A stretch of 64,000 nucleotides of DNA, taken from Chryseobacterium sp. Tr-659 (GTDB taxonomy: Bacteria > Bacteroidota > Bacteroidia > Flavobacteriales > Weeksellaceae). The DNA lies in the NCBI RefSeq assembly GCF_011752975.1, contig NZ_VWWP01000002.1, positions 676,784 to 740,783 on the forward strand, given 5' to 3'. A model generated the notes under the pieces. It made no database searches, was not told where the DNA came from, and saw only the letters and a program-made list of their open reading frames with translations. Below are positions 52,733 to 62,349 of this stretch, in pieces; the first letter of the stretch is position 1, and each line of letters begins with the position of its first letter. The position numbers were made by a program, and so were the translations under genes.

Positions 52733-54020
52733 TTAATCTAATTGTGGAGATTTACCAATTCTAAAATACTGTGAATTAGCTTTCATCCAGTTACTAATAC
52801 TCATAGTTTGAGTTCTTGCTCTTCCCACTACAAAACCTGCTTGCAAATTTAAGCTTCTGGTTACTGTCCCATACTCTACACGCTGACCATTTTTAGTACT
52901 TACACTATGTTCACCACCAACAACATATGAACCTGAAATAGCTGTGGATTCCCCTTCTGCATCTGCAAAAACATTAGTAAATGCTTGCCCATTAGGGCAT
53001 TGTGCCAAAGGCATTCATTTGATTAAATTGAAAACCTACTCCTATACTTGGTAAATCCAGATCTCCGTAAGTTCCAAACAAATTTGCTTGTTCAGTACCT
53101 AAGTTATAAGCTAAGGTTAAGCTTACTGAACTCTGGGCAAAGGCTCCTCCAAAAGTAATTCCTATAGCATATTTTCCAAACATAGCAAATTCAGCAGCTC
53201 CAAGTCTTGTTCTTGCAGCTTGAAGATTTCTTTCTTTAACAACACTTTTAGGAGTTATTTTAACTTCTCCAATATCATACACTCTTCCATCAGCAATAGG
53301 CTTTCCTCCAGAAGATTCATCATAAACCACTCCGTCTGCGGCATAATTTAAGCTACCCTGCTGAGCAGTCTCTCCCACATAGCTTCCTTTAATGCCCTTA
53401 TCATCTAAATCCCGCTGACTTTTAACATCATATCTAAATTCCATTTGTCCCATAGAATTATTAAACCAGTCTGTTCCTTGTCTTCCATCCGGATCAACAA
53501 ACATAATCGGATTGTCTAAAGCATAAGTATAAGTCGAAAATCTTCTTGATTTTTCTGCGAGTTCATCCACAACTCCCCATCTTCCAATATCCGGCATATA
53601 GAATCTTGCACCATAATCATACATCCCCGTCTCTTGGAGTTCTTTGCCGTTGTATTTGTACTTATAAGAAGGATTTCCCGCCAAAGGATTATATCCCTCA
53701 TGTTTCAATCCGAATGGATAGTAATTGTTTTCCTCTAGAACTTCTATTCCGCTTCCATTGTGGAAATAACTTAATCTTACATTTCCTAAATGGTCTGTAT
53801 AGTTGTAAATATACTTATTATTTTCAAAATTAAAGTACCCTTCAGAGGTAGGAACAAATTTCAGACTTCCTTCTGTATACTGGAAGCCATCCAGATAATC
53901 TGTGGCCAAGCCTGCGGTTCCATATTTTCTGATTTTCACCCCGTCGGAACGGTAGATATAATTGGTAATTTTCGCATCCTGAGTAACCTGCCCGGGTAAA
54001 TTTAGATAATTATATTGAAT
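52733..54020 (-). pseudogene. Displaced Rhs module F (unknown toxin tip), frameshifted
   Basis: Rhs core from SIQYNYLNLPGQ to [22 protein letters not shown], followed by DPDGRQGTDWFNNSMGQ and a long tip (LGAAEFAMFGKYAIGITFGG ... QMNAFGTMP) that breaks by an indel near 53,000 and continues in another frame (NGQAFTNVFADAEGES ... ISNWMKANSQYFRIGKSP). There is no start codon in the core. The tip has several barrel-like hydrophobic stretches; no family assigned. Confidence 0.85.
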
Positions 54021-54022
54021 TG

Positions 54023-54244
54023 ATGCTTTCCAAGCTTTTTAATCAGGCTGCAGATCAGATCCTGAACTATGAAAATATAATTCCTAAAGAGATTGTAATT
54101 GAAGATAAATTGACTCTCGAACAAATGGAACTTATTCAACAGCTCGACGAAGAAGATAAAAGCACCGTCTTTAAAATCATTGATAAAATGCTTACCACCA
54201 AAAAATTTAAAGATTTCTTTAATAAAAACGCAGCAGCTTTATAA
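54023..54244 (+). pseudogene. XRE-regulator C-terminal remnant at module F border
   Basis: 73-residue plus-strand frame (MLSKLFNQAADQILNYENII ... FKIIDKMLTTKKFKDFFNKN). The last part fits the C-terminal tail of flavobacterial XRE regulators (ELIQQLDEEDKSTVFKIID). The HTH half is missing because the Rhs core joins here at 54020. A nearly identical copy lies at 59833-60054 (one Glu/Lys change seen). It could still be expressed as a short protein but is most likely a remnant. Confidence 0.5.
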
Positions 54245-54250
54245 AACAAA

Positions 54251-54280
54251 AACCCTCGCAAAATGCGAAGGTTTTCTTTA
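54251..54280 (+). terminator. Terminator after XRE remnant
   Basis: AACCCTCGCA / TGCGAAGGTT stem followed by T's; the same stem occurs intact at 60061-60083. Confidence 0.7.
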
Positions 54281-54322
54281 TTTTATCTGCCACATGATAC
54301 AATCGTGCGGTAGCGGAGATTA

Positions 54323-54682
54323 TTAATCTTCTGATCTATAAAAATTTAATACTTCTCCTGTATTTTTATTAATATTGATATATATCTTACAATATCTACA
54401 ATTGTAACTTTTTACCACTATATGCCAAACTTTATTATCTGCAATCAAGCTTACTTGATAAGGTTTAGCTTTCTCAGGTTCAAGAAAATTTCGTTTTTTG
54501 ATTAAAATATCAACATACCTTACTGCTGAATCTTCATCCGGCATTACATCAATTCCATAACGATATGCAATTGTACAGGGCAACTGATCTATCCCCCTGT
54601 TTTCATCTTTACATTTTTTATCCTCTTGAGCTATAATGAATAAAGGTATAAAGCATAGTGCCATTAAAACTTTTTTTATCAT
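54323..54682 (-). CDS. Candidate immunity protein of module E (NTF2-fold type)
   Basis: 119 residues, signal peptide (LMALCFIPLFIIAQ), then YRYGIDVMPDEDSAVRYVDILI ... VWHIVVKSY and CKIYININKNTGEVLNFY, a pattern seen in NTF2-fold immunity proteins. It begins 2 bases after the module E stop. The gene is intact although its toxin has frameshift and nonsense mutations. Family assignment is by pattern only. Confidence 0.65.
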   Translation of the reverse strand: MIKKVLMALCFIPLFIIAQEDKKCKDENRGIDQLPCTIAYRYGIDVMPDEDSAVRYVDILIKKRNFLEPEKAKPYQVSLIADNKVWHIVVKSYNCRYCKIYININKNTGEVLNFYRSED

Positions 54683-54684
54683 AA

Positions 54685-55974
54685 TTAATATCTTTTAGTA
54701 TAATCGTTAAGACTAAAGCCATTGGGCAATACATTAGGCATCGTGGTAGGAGGAATATTGTTAAGTCGTAATCCTTTCGATGCGGGATCAGAAGGAAAAT
54801 CCTTAGCCACCGGAACATCATAATTTTTAATAGGAACTCCGCCCGCATCTACTTTCCCAGAATTAGAGCTATTACTAACGCCTGGGCTATACTCTCTTAA
54901 TCCACCGTCTGGAGTAGCTACATATCCAACAACAGGTTTACCATAACCGCTGTCCACTTTTTTACCACCTGTTTCTGTTAAAGTATTCTTGTAAATAGAA
55001 ATATCTTGAGGAGAGAATTGGTTTGCACTACTGTAGTCCTTTCCATCAATTGGTACTACGAAAACGTCTCCTGCATGTGTATGTCCATCACCCACGATCG
55101 TACCTAATTTTGAGACTGCAGCTACTTGCTCTGGAGTAACATTTCCTGCCATACCTGCAGATCCAACTTCAGGAACGGAATAGCTGTAGTAAGTTTCTCC
55201 ATTCTTATCAGTTGCTTAGTAAAACATTGTACGAAGCTCTACGTCATAATTAATTGATAGACCATTATATTGCTTTCCAAAATCATTTGCTGCTGACCTT
55301 AAAGTTTTAAATCTATCTCCTGGATCCATAACTTGCATTCCATCCGGATCAATAAATCTCAGTGGATTATTCATTACGTAATTGTATGGACTCCATCTTC
55401 TGTATTGTTCTGCCAACGGATCCACCACACCCCATCTTCCAATATCAGGCATATACATCCTCGCTCCATAATCATACATACCCGTTTCCTGCAATTCCTT
55501 CCCATTGTACTTGTATTGATACATAGGATTTCCTGCCAAAGGATTATACCCCTCATGTTTCAATCCGAATGGATAGTAATTGTTTTCCTCTAGAACTTCT
55601 ATTCCGCTTCCATTGTGGAAATAGCTTAATCTTACGTTTCCTAAATGGTCTGTAAAATTGTAAACATACCGGTTCAGTAAGGCATCATAATAGCCTTCTG
55701 AAGTGGGGATTATTCTTAATTTTAATTCAGGAATTTCATTAGGATCAGGTTGATAAATACCTCCCCATTCCATGATTCAATCCCAAATGTTGATTTATAC
55801 TGTAATCTATCCAGATAATCCGTTTCTAAACTTTTAAAGAGCTTCTTCACCTTTACTCCATCTGCTCTATAAATATATTGAGTGATATTGGAGTCCTGAA
55901 TAATCTGCTTTGGTAAATTTAAATAATTATATTGAATGGAAGAAATCCCTTTATCAGGATGGTTGCTCATATCT
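54685..55974 (-). pseudogene. Displaced Rhs module E with DUF4329-like tip, frameshift and nonsense
   Basis: Rhs core from HPDKGISSIQYNYLNLPKQ; this copy has a different upper core (YKSTFGIESWNG). An indel near 55,772 shifts the frame (WGGIYQPDPNEIPELK is in the other frame). The core continues to [21 protein letters not shown] and DPDGMQVMDPGDRFK. A TAA at 55216-55218 interrupts the tip in frame; beyond it is VGDGHTHAGDVFVVP ... NQFSPQDISIYK, which fits DUF4329 (HTH plus FSPxD). The C-terminal tail is KNYDVPVAKDFPSDPASKG. Confidence 0.85.
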
Positions 55975-56135
55975 CCCACGTAGTCATCGGTAGATATGAG
56001 CATGAGGAATTAAAACCATCTATTGAGATGGCTACACAACTGGTGGAAGTTCTGGAAGTTTCTTTGGATTATCTTATAGGTTCTACAGATGTTCTTTTGG
56101 AAACAATACTTTTTTCCAAAATCCTTGACATCTAA
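55975..56135 (+). pseudogene. XRE HTH remnant at module E border
   Basis: Plus-strand frame ISHVVIGRYEHEELKPSIEMATQLVEVLEVSLDYLIGSTD: the second half of an XRE HTH domain (GRYE...KPSIE...LEVSLDYLIG is diagnostic). The N-terminal half is missing where the Rhs core begins. It stops at 56133-56135. It belongs to a different regulator than the 54.0/59.8-kb copies. Confidence 0.7.
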
Positions 56136-56219
56136 AAACTAAAAAGGAACGACAGACAACACGTCTTCGTTCTCCTTGATGCTTTCCTTAAGCAAACATT
56201 TTATAAATAACAAGGTCAC

Positions 56220-56780
56220 TTAATAAGTGGCTTTGTTTATTTTAATTGTTTTAAAAATTTCTAAAAATCTTTTTTTATTTTCTTCGCTTAAATCATTACT
56301 AACTATTGCAAATTTATTCTTATGAATATCTACACTATCAAAATAAATCCCTATTGATCCTTTATTAGGTTTCTTAGGAAGCATTATCTGGGCAATATTT
56401 TTATTTATAGTATCGTAATAGTAATAATTATCATTGAATATTCCATTTTTATAGTCACCGTCCAAATATTTGGAGTAGTAAATCTTAGCTCCTTTTGAAC
56501 TAACTTTGTCATAAATTTCTTTTTCTTCAGTGATAGAGTAATTTTCAGTAAAAGGTTTATAGTAAGCTCCCAAATAAACTGAACCAATATTTTTCTCGTG
56601 GAAAAATATATCATAAACACTTGTATCTATACTATTGTTTTTTTTTAGTACAAAGTTTGATGGAACTTCAAAACTTACATTTCTAATATTCATTTTTTCA
56701 GATATATAGTCTTTTTCTTGCTGTTGACAAGAATTAACTACAATTATTAAAACTATTAATGTGATAAATCTTTTCATCAT
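56220..56780 (-). CDS. Candidate immunity lipoprotein of module D
   Basis: 186 residues (ATG 56780 or 56777); lipobox VVNSCQQ; mature part includes NVSFEVPSNFVLKKNNS and SVYLGAYYKPF, a PsbP/DUF-like fold seen in some lipoproteins. It starts 2 bases before the stop of a toxin tail fragment on the same strand, so it is assigned as the immunity gene of a module whose toxin is mostly gone. Intact frame. Confidence 0.55.
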   Translation of the reverse strand: MMKRFITLIVLIIVVNSCQQQEKDYISEKMNIRNVSFEVPSNFVLKKNNSIDTSVYDIFFHEKNIGSVYLGAYYKPFTENYSITEEKEIYDKVSSKGAKIYYSKYLDGDYKNGIFNDNYYYYDTINKNIAQIMLPKKPNKGSIGIYFDSVDIHKNKFAIVSNDLSEENKKRFLEIFKTIKINKATY

Positions 56781-56782
56781 TT

Positions 56783-56961
56783 CTATCGAGTATTTGCATT
56801 ATTAAAATTTTCAACAGCTTTTTTTAATTCTGATGATCTTCTAAAATTTAGGTTATTTCCAGGTGTAGAAGCTTTGTATACATCTCCTTCATTCACATTT
56901 AAAGGAACCCAAGCTGCTTCCGCTTTCTCTTGTGTAGTTACATTGAAAAGCCCATTATTTA
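56783..56961 (-). pseudogene. Toxin-tip tail, displaced Rhs module D
   Basis: About 60 codons on the minus strand ending at TAG 56783-56785 (AWVPLNVNEGDVYKASTPG ... ELKKAVENFNNANTR), followed directly by the immunity lipoprotein. No Rhs core is attached; the upstream end is fused to a plus-strand XRE remnant at 56962. It is therefore only the C-terminal end of a toxin. Confidence 0.6.
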
Positions 56962-57111
56962 CTGAACGATGAAACAGTTGCTATTAAAGATAAGGAACTT
57001 CTGAAAAAATTTGAAGCCATACAGGAGATGAGTGAAGAAGACAAAGCTCTGGTAACAAGATTTCTTGATCTTACCATAAGGGATTTTAATGCAAGAAAAG
57101 CCTATAAGTAA
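56962..57111 (+). pseudogene. XRE-regulator C-terminal remnant
   Basis: Plus-strand frame LNDETVAIKDKELLKKFEAI ... DLTIRDFNARKAYK, stop 57109-57111: typical C-terminal tail of Bacteroidota XRE regulators (ELLKKFEAIQEMSEEDK). The HTH half is absent. It is followed by a terminator. Confidence 0.65.
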
Positions 57112-57139
57112 GTTTTGCTTTATTATAAAACACAAAACC

Positions 57140-57165
57140 CACCGCTTTGCGGTGAGTTATTTATT
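57140..57165 (+). terminator. Terminator after XRE remnant
   Basis: CACCGC (57140-57145) and GCGGTG (57149-57154) with a 3-base loop, followed by T-rich sequence. Confidence 0.65.
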
Positions 57166-57171
57166 GTTGCT

Positions 57172-57190
57172 CACGGATTACAAATCCGCG
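57172..57190. repeat. Short REP-like palindrome
   Basis: CACGGATT (57172-57179) faces AATCCGCG (57183-57190) with one G-T pair. It is GC-richer than its surroundings and resembles REP-type palindromes; one copy seen here. Confidence 0.4.
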
Positions 57191-57200
57191 AGATCGGGTC

Positions 57201-57482
57201 TCATTTTATAAAGAAAAAATAAATAAAAAAAATAATTAAAGGCATTGACAAGATAACATTTAAAATACTACGCTTATTATAAAATATATTCTTCACTATA
57301 ACAATTAATGAAAATATTAACCCTATAATTATTATTGGAAATAAGATTAAACTCATTAATCCATTTTGAGGACTATAAGAATATATTAATTGTTCTACAT
57401 TTATCAAATAATATTTAATCATATTAATTAAAAATATGACGAATGATAGTATTGATAATAATTTATCATTTATTTTTTCCAT
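57201..57482 (-). CDS. Candidate membrane immunity protein of module C
   Basis: 93 residues with three membrane helices (about 10-29, 41-63 and 72-91), very AT-rich. The start lies 13 bases inside the end of the module C toxin, which is tight coupling. Intact although the toxin has an in-frame stop. Membrane immunity proteins usually protect against envelope-active toxins. Confidence 0.6.
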   Translation of the reverse strand: MEKINDKLLSILSFVIFLINMIKYYLINVEQLIYSYSPQNGLMSLILFPIIIIGLIFSLIVIVKNIFYNKRSILNVILSMPLIIFFIYFFFIK

Positions 57483-58345
57483 CCCACTCTATTATAATTG
57501 TAACCAGTAGTATATGCTTTTTTGTCTGTTGCAGTATCTTTTCCATCAAATCTTATTCTGCTATTGAAATTTGCACCTTTTTCCAAAACATCCAAAGGAG
57601 CTCCAATCATTTGGAAAGCCTTCCCTGTCATAAAATTCCCTCCATCATATACGTTGTATAAAGTATTGCTTCCTTCAAATTTCACAAAACCTCCCGTTCC
57701 ATCCTCGGGAACATTTGTAGCCCCACGTAAAGCCGGATAATTTCCACCATCTCTAACAAGAGCTCCCATTTCTCCAGCGAAATCAAATTCTCCATTACCT
57801 AAAGATCACATATATGTCATCCACGGAAACATAATGAATGATTGCTCTCCAAAAGCTTGAAGATATTGTGCTTTATCTTTTATATCTCCAATTCCAAGTT
57901 TATTAAAAGCATCTGCCATATCTTGAGCCGAATAAGGCGTAAATAATCTGACTTCTGCATCTTGTACTTCATAATCTGTCATTGTACCTGCGTAATCAAC
58001 AGGCTCTTGTAACTGCTTTTGGTCTGCCACAGGATCATTTAGATTTAACTGATTTCCCTGTTCAACAACAACATGGGGACCTTCTTGAGGAGTAATAGAT
58101 TGAACGTAGCCTTGTGAATTAACTTTAATAATATCTTCATTCTGTCTACCATCCGGATCAATAAACCTTATAGGATTATTATAAGCATAATTATAAGTAG
58201 ACCAACGACGTAAAGTTTCCGCCAGCGGGTCTACAACACCCCATCTCCCAATATCCGGCATATAGAATCTCGCTCCATAATCATACATACCCGTCTCTTG
58301 CAACTCCTTACCATTGTACTTATACTTATTGCATTCTTTTCTCAA
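57470..58345 (-). pseudogene. Displaced Rhs module C, short core, in-frame stop
   Basis: The core begins only at [19 protein letters not shown], immediately after the stop of the module B immunity gene (they overlap by 20 bases), followed by [30 protein letters not shown] and the tip. A TGA at 57806-57808 interrupts it in frame (MTYM*SLGNGEFDF). The end reads NTLYNVYDGGNFMTGKAFQM ... DTATDKKAYTTGYNYN, a pattern like polymorphic toxin type 44, although that match is from memory. The short core shows a recombination junction in the YKYNGKEL region. Confidence 0.8.
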
Positions 58346-58685
58346 ACGTTACTTTACCGTCCTCAATATTGTAAGGGTAAATCGCTTGATATTTATCTTC
58401 TTCTGAAAGGAAAATTTCTATTACTAAAACATCCTTACCGTCAACTCTTCCGTCTAGAGCAATAGCTGAAGCTCTTATATCTTCGTCTTGTAAATCCTGA
58501 GCAACCCCTTTCAAAAGTATGTTGTACATTTCTTCTGAAGATGTGCTTTCGGAATAACTTGCGATATCTGTAATTTCTCCATTACTTCTAACGTATGCTC
58601 CAAATGGCGCAAATTCTCCATTCTCCCTTAAAAAAAGCTCTGCTCTTTGCTGTATCAAACCAATTAGGTTTTCCATATTATTCAT
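58326..58685 (-). CDS. Candidate immunity protein of module B
   Basis: 119 residues, no signal peptide, so probably cytoplasmic; [19 protein letters not shown] ... [23 protein letters not shown] resembles small cytoplasmic immunity proteins. It fits a toxin with a nuclease-type tip (module B). It starts 21 bases after the module B toxin end. Intact frame. Confidence 0.65.
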   Translation of the reverse strand: MNNMENLIGLIQQRAELFLRENGEFAPFGAYVRSNGEITDIASYSESTSSEEMYNILLKGVAQDLQDEDIRASAIALDGRVDGKDVLVIEIFLSEEDKYQAIYPYNIEDGKVTFEKRMQ

Positions 58686-58705
58686 TAATGTATCACTTTA
58701 AATTT

Positions 58706-59829
58706 TTAAGCACAATTTGGATTATTCTTACACCAATCAACTTTTTTTGGTTGTGGAAAAAGATTGGCTGGAGGAGGAGTATTAACTTTGATATTATCCG
58801 TTTTTGTAGGTGTAAATCTTTGAATTTTTATTCCTGAGTTTTCTAATGGTTTAGATGTCTTCGCCCCTTCGTTTATACGTAAAAGTGCTTCCGCACCATT
58901 GCCTTTAGATATTTCTAATTGTCCCCTCAATTGTTTTGTAAGCGACTGTCTTTATACATTTTTAATTTCAACAGTACCACCATCCTTTTTTACAGCATCT
59001 GGAATAGTTCTTTCTAGTTTACCTGTTCTAGGGTCTTTAAATTCAAAAGTTCTATTGTTTTTTTCTAATCCCATTTGCTCAAGCTGTTGCTTTTCAACAT
59101 TTCGACCATTTTGAAAATGTTCTTGAGATTTAGACAATATTTCTCCTATTTTGGTAGTAATTTCTACCACAGGGCTAGGTCTTACATTAGAACCGCCTTC
59201 AAGCATTGGCATAAATCTCATTAAACCGCCAAAGAAAGGTCCACAACATTGCTCAGAACCACCGCCGTCATCAATCACATCTTCCGGTTCCATTCCGGTC
59301 GGGTCTGTATTTCGGATTGGGTTATTGAATGCGTAGGCATAAGGCGACATCCAAGGCATCTTTTCAGCAAGCGGGCCGATTTGTAAAAATCCCGGTGCAT
59401 CTGTCATTAACTGGCGCGCCTGATAATCATAAAAACCCGTCTCCTGAAGTTCTTTGCCGTTGTACTTGTATTGATACATAGGATTTCCTACCAAAGGATT
59501 ATATCCCTCATGTTTCAATCCGAATGGATAGTAATTGTTTTCCTCTAGAACTTCTATTCAGCTTCCATTGTGGAAATAGCTTAATCTTACACTTCCTAAA
59601 TGGTCTGTATAGTTGTAAATATACTTATTATTTTCAAAATTAAAGTACCCCTCAGAGGTAGGAACAAATTTCAGACTTCCTTCTATATATTGGAAGCCAT
59701 CCAGATAATCTGTGGCCAGGCCTGCGGTTCCATATTTTCTGATCTTCACTCCGTCGGAACGGTAGATGTAATTGGTAATTTTCGCATCCTGGGTAACCTG
59801 CCCGGGTAAATTCAAATAATTATATTGAA
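58706..59829 (-). pseudogene. Displaced Rhs module B with REase-fold nuclease tip, two nonsense mutations
   Basis: Rhs core from SIQYNYLNLPGQVTQDA to YDYQARQLMTDAPGF. A TGA at 59558-59560 replaces the Gly of NGSGIEV. After DPTGMEPEDVIDDGG the tip reads DPRTGKLERTIPDAVKKDGGT then VEIKNV, and a TAA (58952-58954) replaces the expected Lys of EIKNVK; the same frame continues RQSLTKQLRGQLEI. The D...ExK pattern with SLTKQL is the restriction-endonuclease-like toxin type. The 3' end is WCKNNPNCA. Confidence 0.85.
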
Positions 59830-59832
59830 TTG

Positions 59833-60054
59833 ATGCTTTCCAAGCTTTTTAATCAGGCTGCAGATCAGATCCTGAACTATGAAAATATAATTCCTAAAGA
59901 GATTGTAATTGAAGATAAATTGACTCTCGAACAAATGGAACTTATTCAACAGCTCGACAAAGAAGATAAAAGCACCGTCTTTAAAATCATTGATAAAATG
60001 CTTACCACCAAAAAATTTAAAGATTTCTTTAATAAAAACGCAGCAGCTTTATAA
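59833..60054 (+). pseudogene. XRE-regulator C-terminal remnant at module B border
   Basis: Near-identical copy of 54023-54244, fused to the Rhs core at the same base. It reads MLSKLFNQAADQILNYENII ... TTKKFKDFFNKN. The shared junction shows that the remnant-core fusion was duplicated as a unit. Confidence 0.5.
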
Positions 60055-60058
60055 AACA

Positions 60059-60090
60059 AAAACCCTCGCAAAATGCGAGGGTTTTTGTTT
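60059..60090 (+). terminator. Terminator after XRE remnant
   Basis: AACCCTCGCA (60061-60070) pairs with TGCGAGGGTT (60074-60083), followed by T's. Confidence 0.85.
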
Positions 60091-60106
60091 TCAGGCAAGC
60101 AAAAGT

Positions 60107-60346
60107 TTATAAAAGATGAAATAAATCTAATAAATATACTACTCCAAAAGATAAAAGAATAAAAACTATAAGTCCTATAAAAAAATTATAAAATCCTTGA
60201 GAAAAACTAGAACCTATATCTTCTTTATCATTTTCAAAATCTCCTTTTTTCAGATTCTTATTAAAAATCTTGAAAAAATAATACCTTGTATTCAATCCTA
60301 AAAATTGGGTAATTAGCCCTCCGAATATTATTTCAAGTAAAGTCAT
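60107..60346 (-). CDS. Candidate membrane immunity protein of module A
   Basis: 79 residues with two membrane helices (about 4-22 and 50-72) and a charged loop. It starts 11 bases after the module A stop. Very AT-rich. Assigned by position. A membrane location suggests an envelope-active toxin in module A. Confidence 0.58.
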   Translation of the reverse strand: MTLLEIIFGGLITQFLGLNTRYYFFKIFNKNLKKGDFENDKEDIGSSFSQGFYNFFIGLIVFILLSFGVVYLLDLFHLL

Positions 60347-60357
60347 AATAATTATTA

Positions 60358-61614
60358 TTAATCAAACTGTGGACGATAACCTACATTTCTTCTCAACCAT
60401 GTTCTAACAGGACTATCTGGTTTTGCAGCATTTCCAGCAGCGGTAACGATAGGTCTTACGATCATTCCTTTTCCTACAGTTCCATTTACAGCATCTACTC
60501 CTCTGTTTAAGGTATTGTTAATTACTCCTCTTGCTCCGGTAGCAGGTGCAAATCTACTCAGTATACTTAATCCTTCAGGCATAAGAGAGTTTACAGCTTT
60601 AGCTCCTCTTGCATAAGGAGCCGCTGTAGCTACTGTATTCACCAAAGCATCCGCTTGTTGGTAATTAGGCGTGCCATCCAAATTTCCATAGTTTCCTCCT
60701 AAGGGGTTTGACCATTCGGGTCTTTCCATTAGTCCTCCATCAAAAATTTGTGCAGTGACGTAAGCATTATTAGCGATTCCGTATGAAAATTTTGCAAAGA
60801 AATTGCTTGAATTAGCCCATTTTTCAGTTAAATCTAATTTGTGTTCATTCATAAATGTACCAGATGGAGCATTAATTGTTGTTCCCGCACCTGTAACAAA
60901 TGTATTGTTTATACCTGAACCATCGGAATTGTTAGTTACAGAACCATCGCTATTTAAAGAATAACTATATCCACCCATTCCTAAAGTGGATTCTCTAGAA
61001 ATTGTAGCAGAAGAAGTAACAGCAGTTACATCTTGATAACCTGCGGCTTCTGCCTGAGCAACCGTTTGTATGCTTGGATCATATGTCCAGGTTGACGCTC
61101 CGTTAGAAGTTTGTCTAACCCAGTCCGTACCTTGTCTTCCATCCGGATCAATAAATCTAATTGGATTATTAAACGCATAATTATAAGGACTATAACGAGT
61201 CATCTTTTCTGCAAGAGGATCAACAACACCCCACCTTCCCAAGTCAGGCATATACATTCTTGCTCCATAATCATACATACCCGTCTCTTGCAACTCCTTC
61301 CCATTGTACTTGTATTGATACATAGGGTTCCCTGCCAAAGGATTATACCCCTCATGTTTCAATCCGAATGGATAGTAATTGTTTTCCTCAATGATCTCTG
61401 TTCCTGCTCCATTTTTAGCATAGCTTAATCTGGTATTTCCAAGGTGATCTGTATAGTTTTCCAGTCTCAAAATTAAAGTACCCTTCTGCCGTTGGTAAGA
61501 ATTCTAATACAGAATCAGTATACTGGAAACCATCGAGATAATCTGTAGTTTCCGTTCCAAAAACCTTTCTTACTTTTACTCCGTCTGCTCTGTAAATATA
61601 GTCTGTTTGAAGAC
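60358..61614 (-). pseudogene. Displaced Rhs module A (unknown tip), 5' end cut by IS remnant
   Basis: The core begins at LQTDYIYRADGVKVRKVFG directly against the transposase remnant. It has a different upper core (FGTETTDYLDGFQYTDSVLEF), a frameshift or small deletion near 61,470 (EGYFNFE to LENYTDHLGN), then reads openly to the stop: [39 protein letters not shown] and a tip ending RTWLRRNVGYRPQFD. The tip is not recognised. The ORF from 61470 has no proper start, so it is silent as it stands. Confidence 0.8.
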
Positions 61615-61615
61615 T

Positions 61616-61865
61616 TCATAATTGCCAGCTTATTGTTTCTTTTGAAAAATATTCTTTGAGACTTAATTCACACCATTGGCAGACCGTTTTCAATCGTTTG
61701 ATAATAAGTCTAAAGATTTTTCCTAAATCAAATCTTGTAGAAAATCCTCGCTTGCCTTTGCTTAAATGAGGTAAAATCCATTTTTCCAGTTTATCTTTGC
61801 TTACGAGTTCCAGATTTTAGTTCTTTTTTTTGCAACTCTAAATTGCTAATTTCCTGGAAACTCAT
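61616..61865 (-). pseudogene. Truncated IS transposase remnant
   Basis: Minus-strand reading from ATG 61865: MSFQEISNLELQKKELKSG, frameshift, then DKLEKWILPHLSKGKRGF and RLIIKRLKTVCQWCELSLKEYFSKETISW, stop 61616-61618. CQW.ELS.KEYFS...ISW matches the N-terminus of IS5-like transposases of Bacteroidota. Truncated and frameshifted; the downstream part is replaced by Rhs core. Confidence 0.7.
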
Positions 61866-62085
61866 TTTCTAAATAAGTTTAAACAGGTTCATTATATAGT
61901 TGTATACAAGTAGAGGAAAATACCCGCCAGTAAAAGATTCTTCTTATTAAATTTCAATTTGTGATAGCTTGTTATAAAGTTCTTCTTTAGATATAATTTT
62001 TTGAAATTATTATCATTTTTTGACCCTCTCTTATAAAAACTGCCTTTAAAAAGCTCCTAACTTTCTGGGACAGTTTAATTATTTT
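61866..62085. other. AT-rich spacer between IS remnant and main Rhs immunity gene
   Basis: 220 bases with no ORF. AACTG (about 62039) and CAGTT (about 62071) are opposed near the right end and could be part of an IS terminus, but this is weak. Nothing else seen. Confidence 0.4.
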
Positions 62086-62349
62086 TTATTTACCTATAAC
62101 AAAAGCCAAATAAAAATATAGAAATAAAATTATTAAACCTGTTATTATTTTATAGTTACTGTCAACCCTTTTTATATAAATGTAACAATGAATAATACCA
62201 ACACAAAAATAAAGTATTTCAAGTATCAAAACCTTTTTATAATCAAATCGCCCACTTGATCCAAAAATCCCTATGTAAGTTAGTCCAAAAATAAAAAACA
62301 AAATAATCGGAATAATTACATTTCCTATTAATATTAATATATTTCTCAT
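62086..62349 (-). CDS. Membrane immunity protein of the main Rhs gene
   Basis: 87 residues, three membrane helices (about 4-26, 36-56 and 66-84). The ATG overlaps the Rhs stop (ATGA, 62346-62349), i.e. direct translational coupling. Being a membrane protein, it fits protection from a lipase-like toxin. No family recognised. Confidence 0.7.
   Translation of the reverse strand: MRNILILIGNVIIPIILFFIFGLTYIGIFGSSGRFDYKKVLILEILYFCVGIIHCYIYIKRVDSNYKIITGLIILFLYFYLAFVIGK

Noticed and set aside
54023..54244. Plus-strand 73-codon ORF as a functional regulator or antitoxin
   Set aside because: It lacks a DNA-binding half, starts exactly at the Rhs fusion point, and its twin at 59.8 kb shares the joint; a remnant is simpler.
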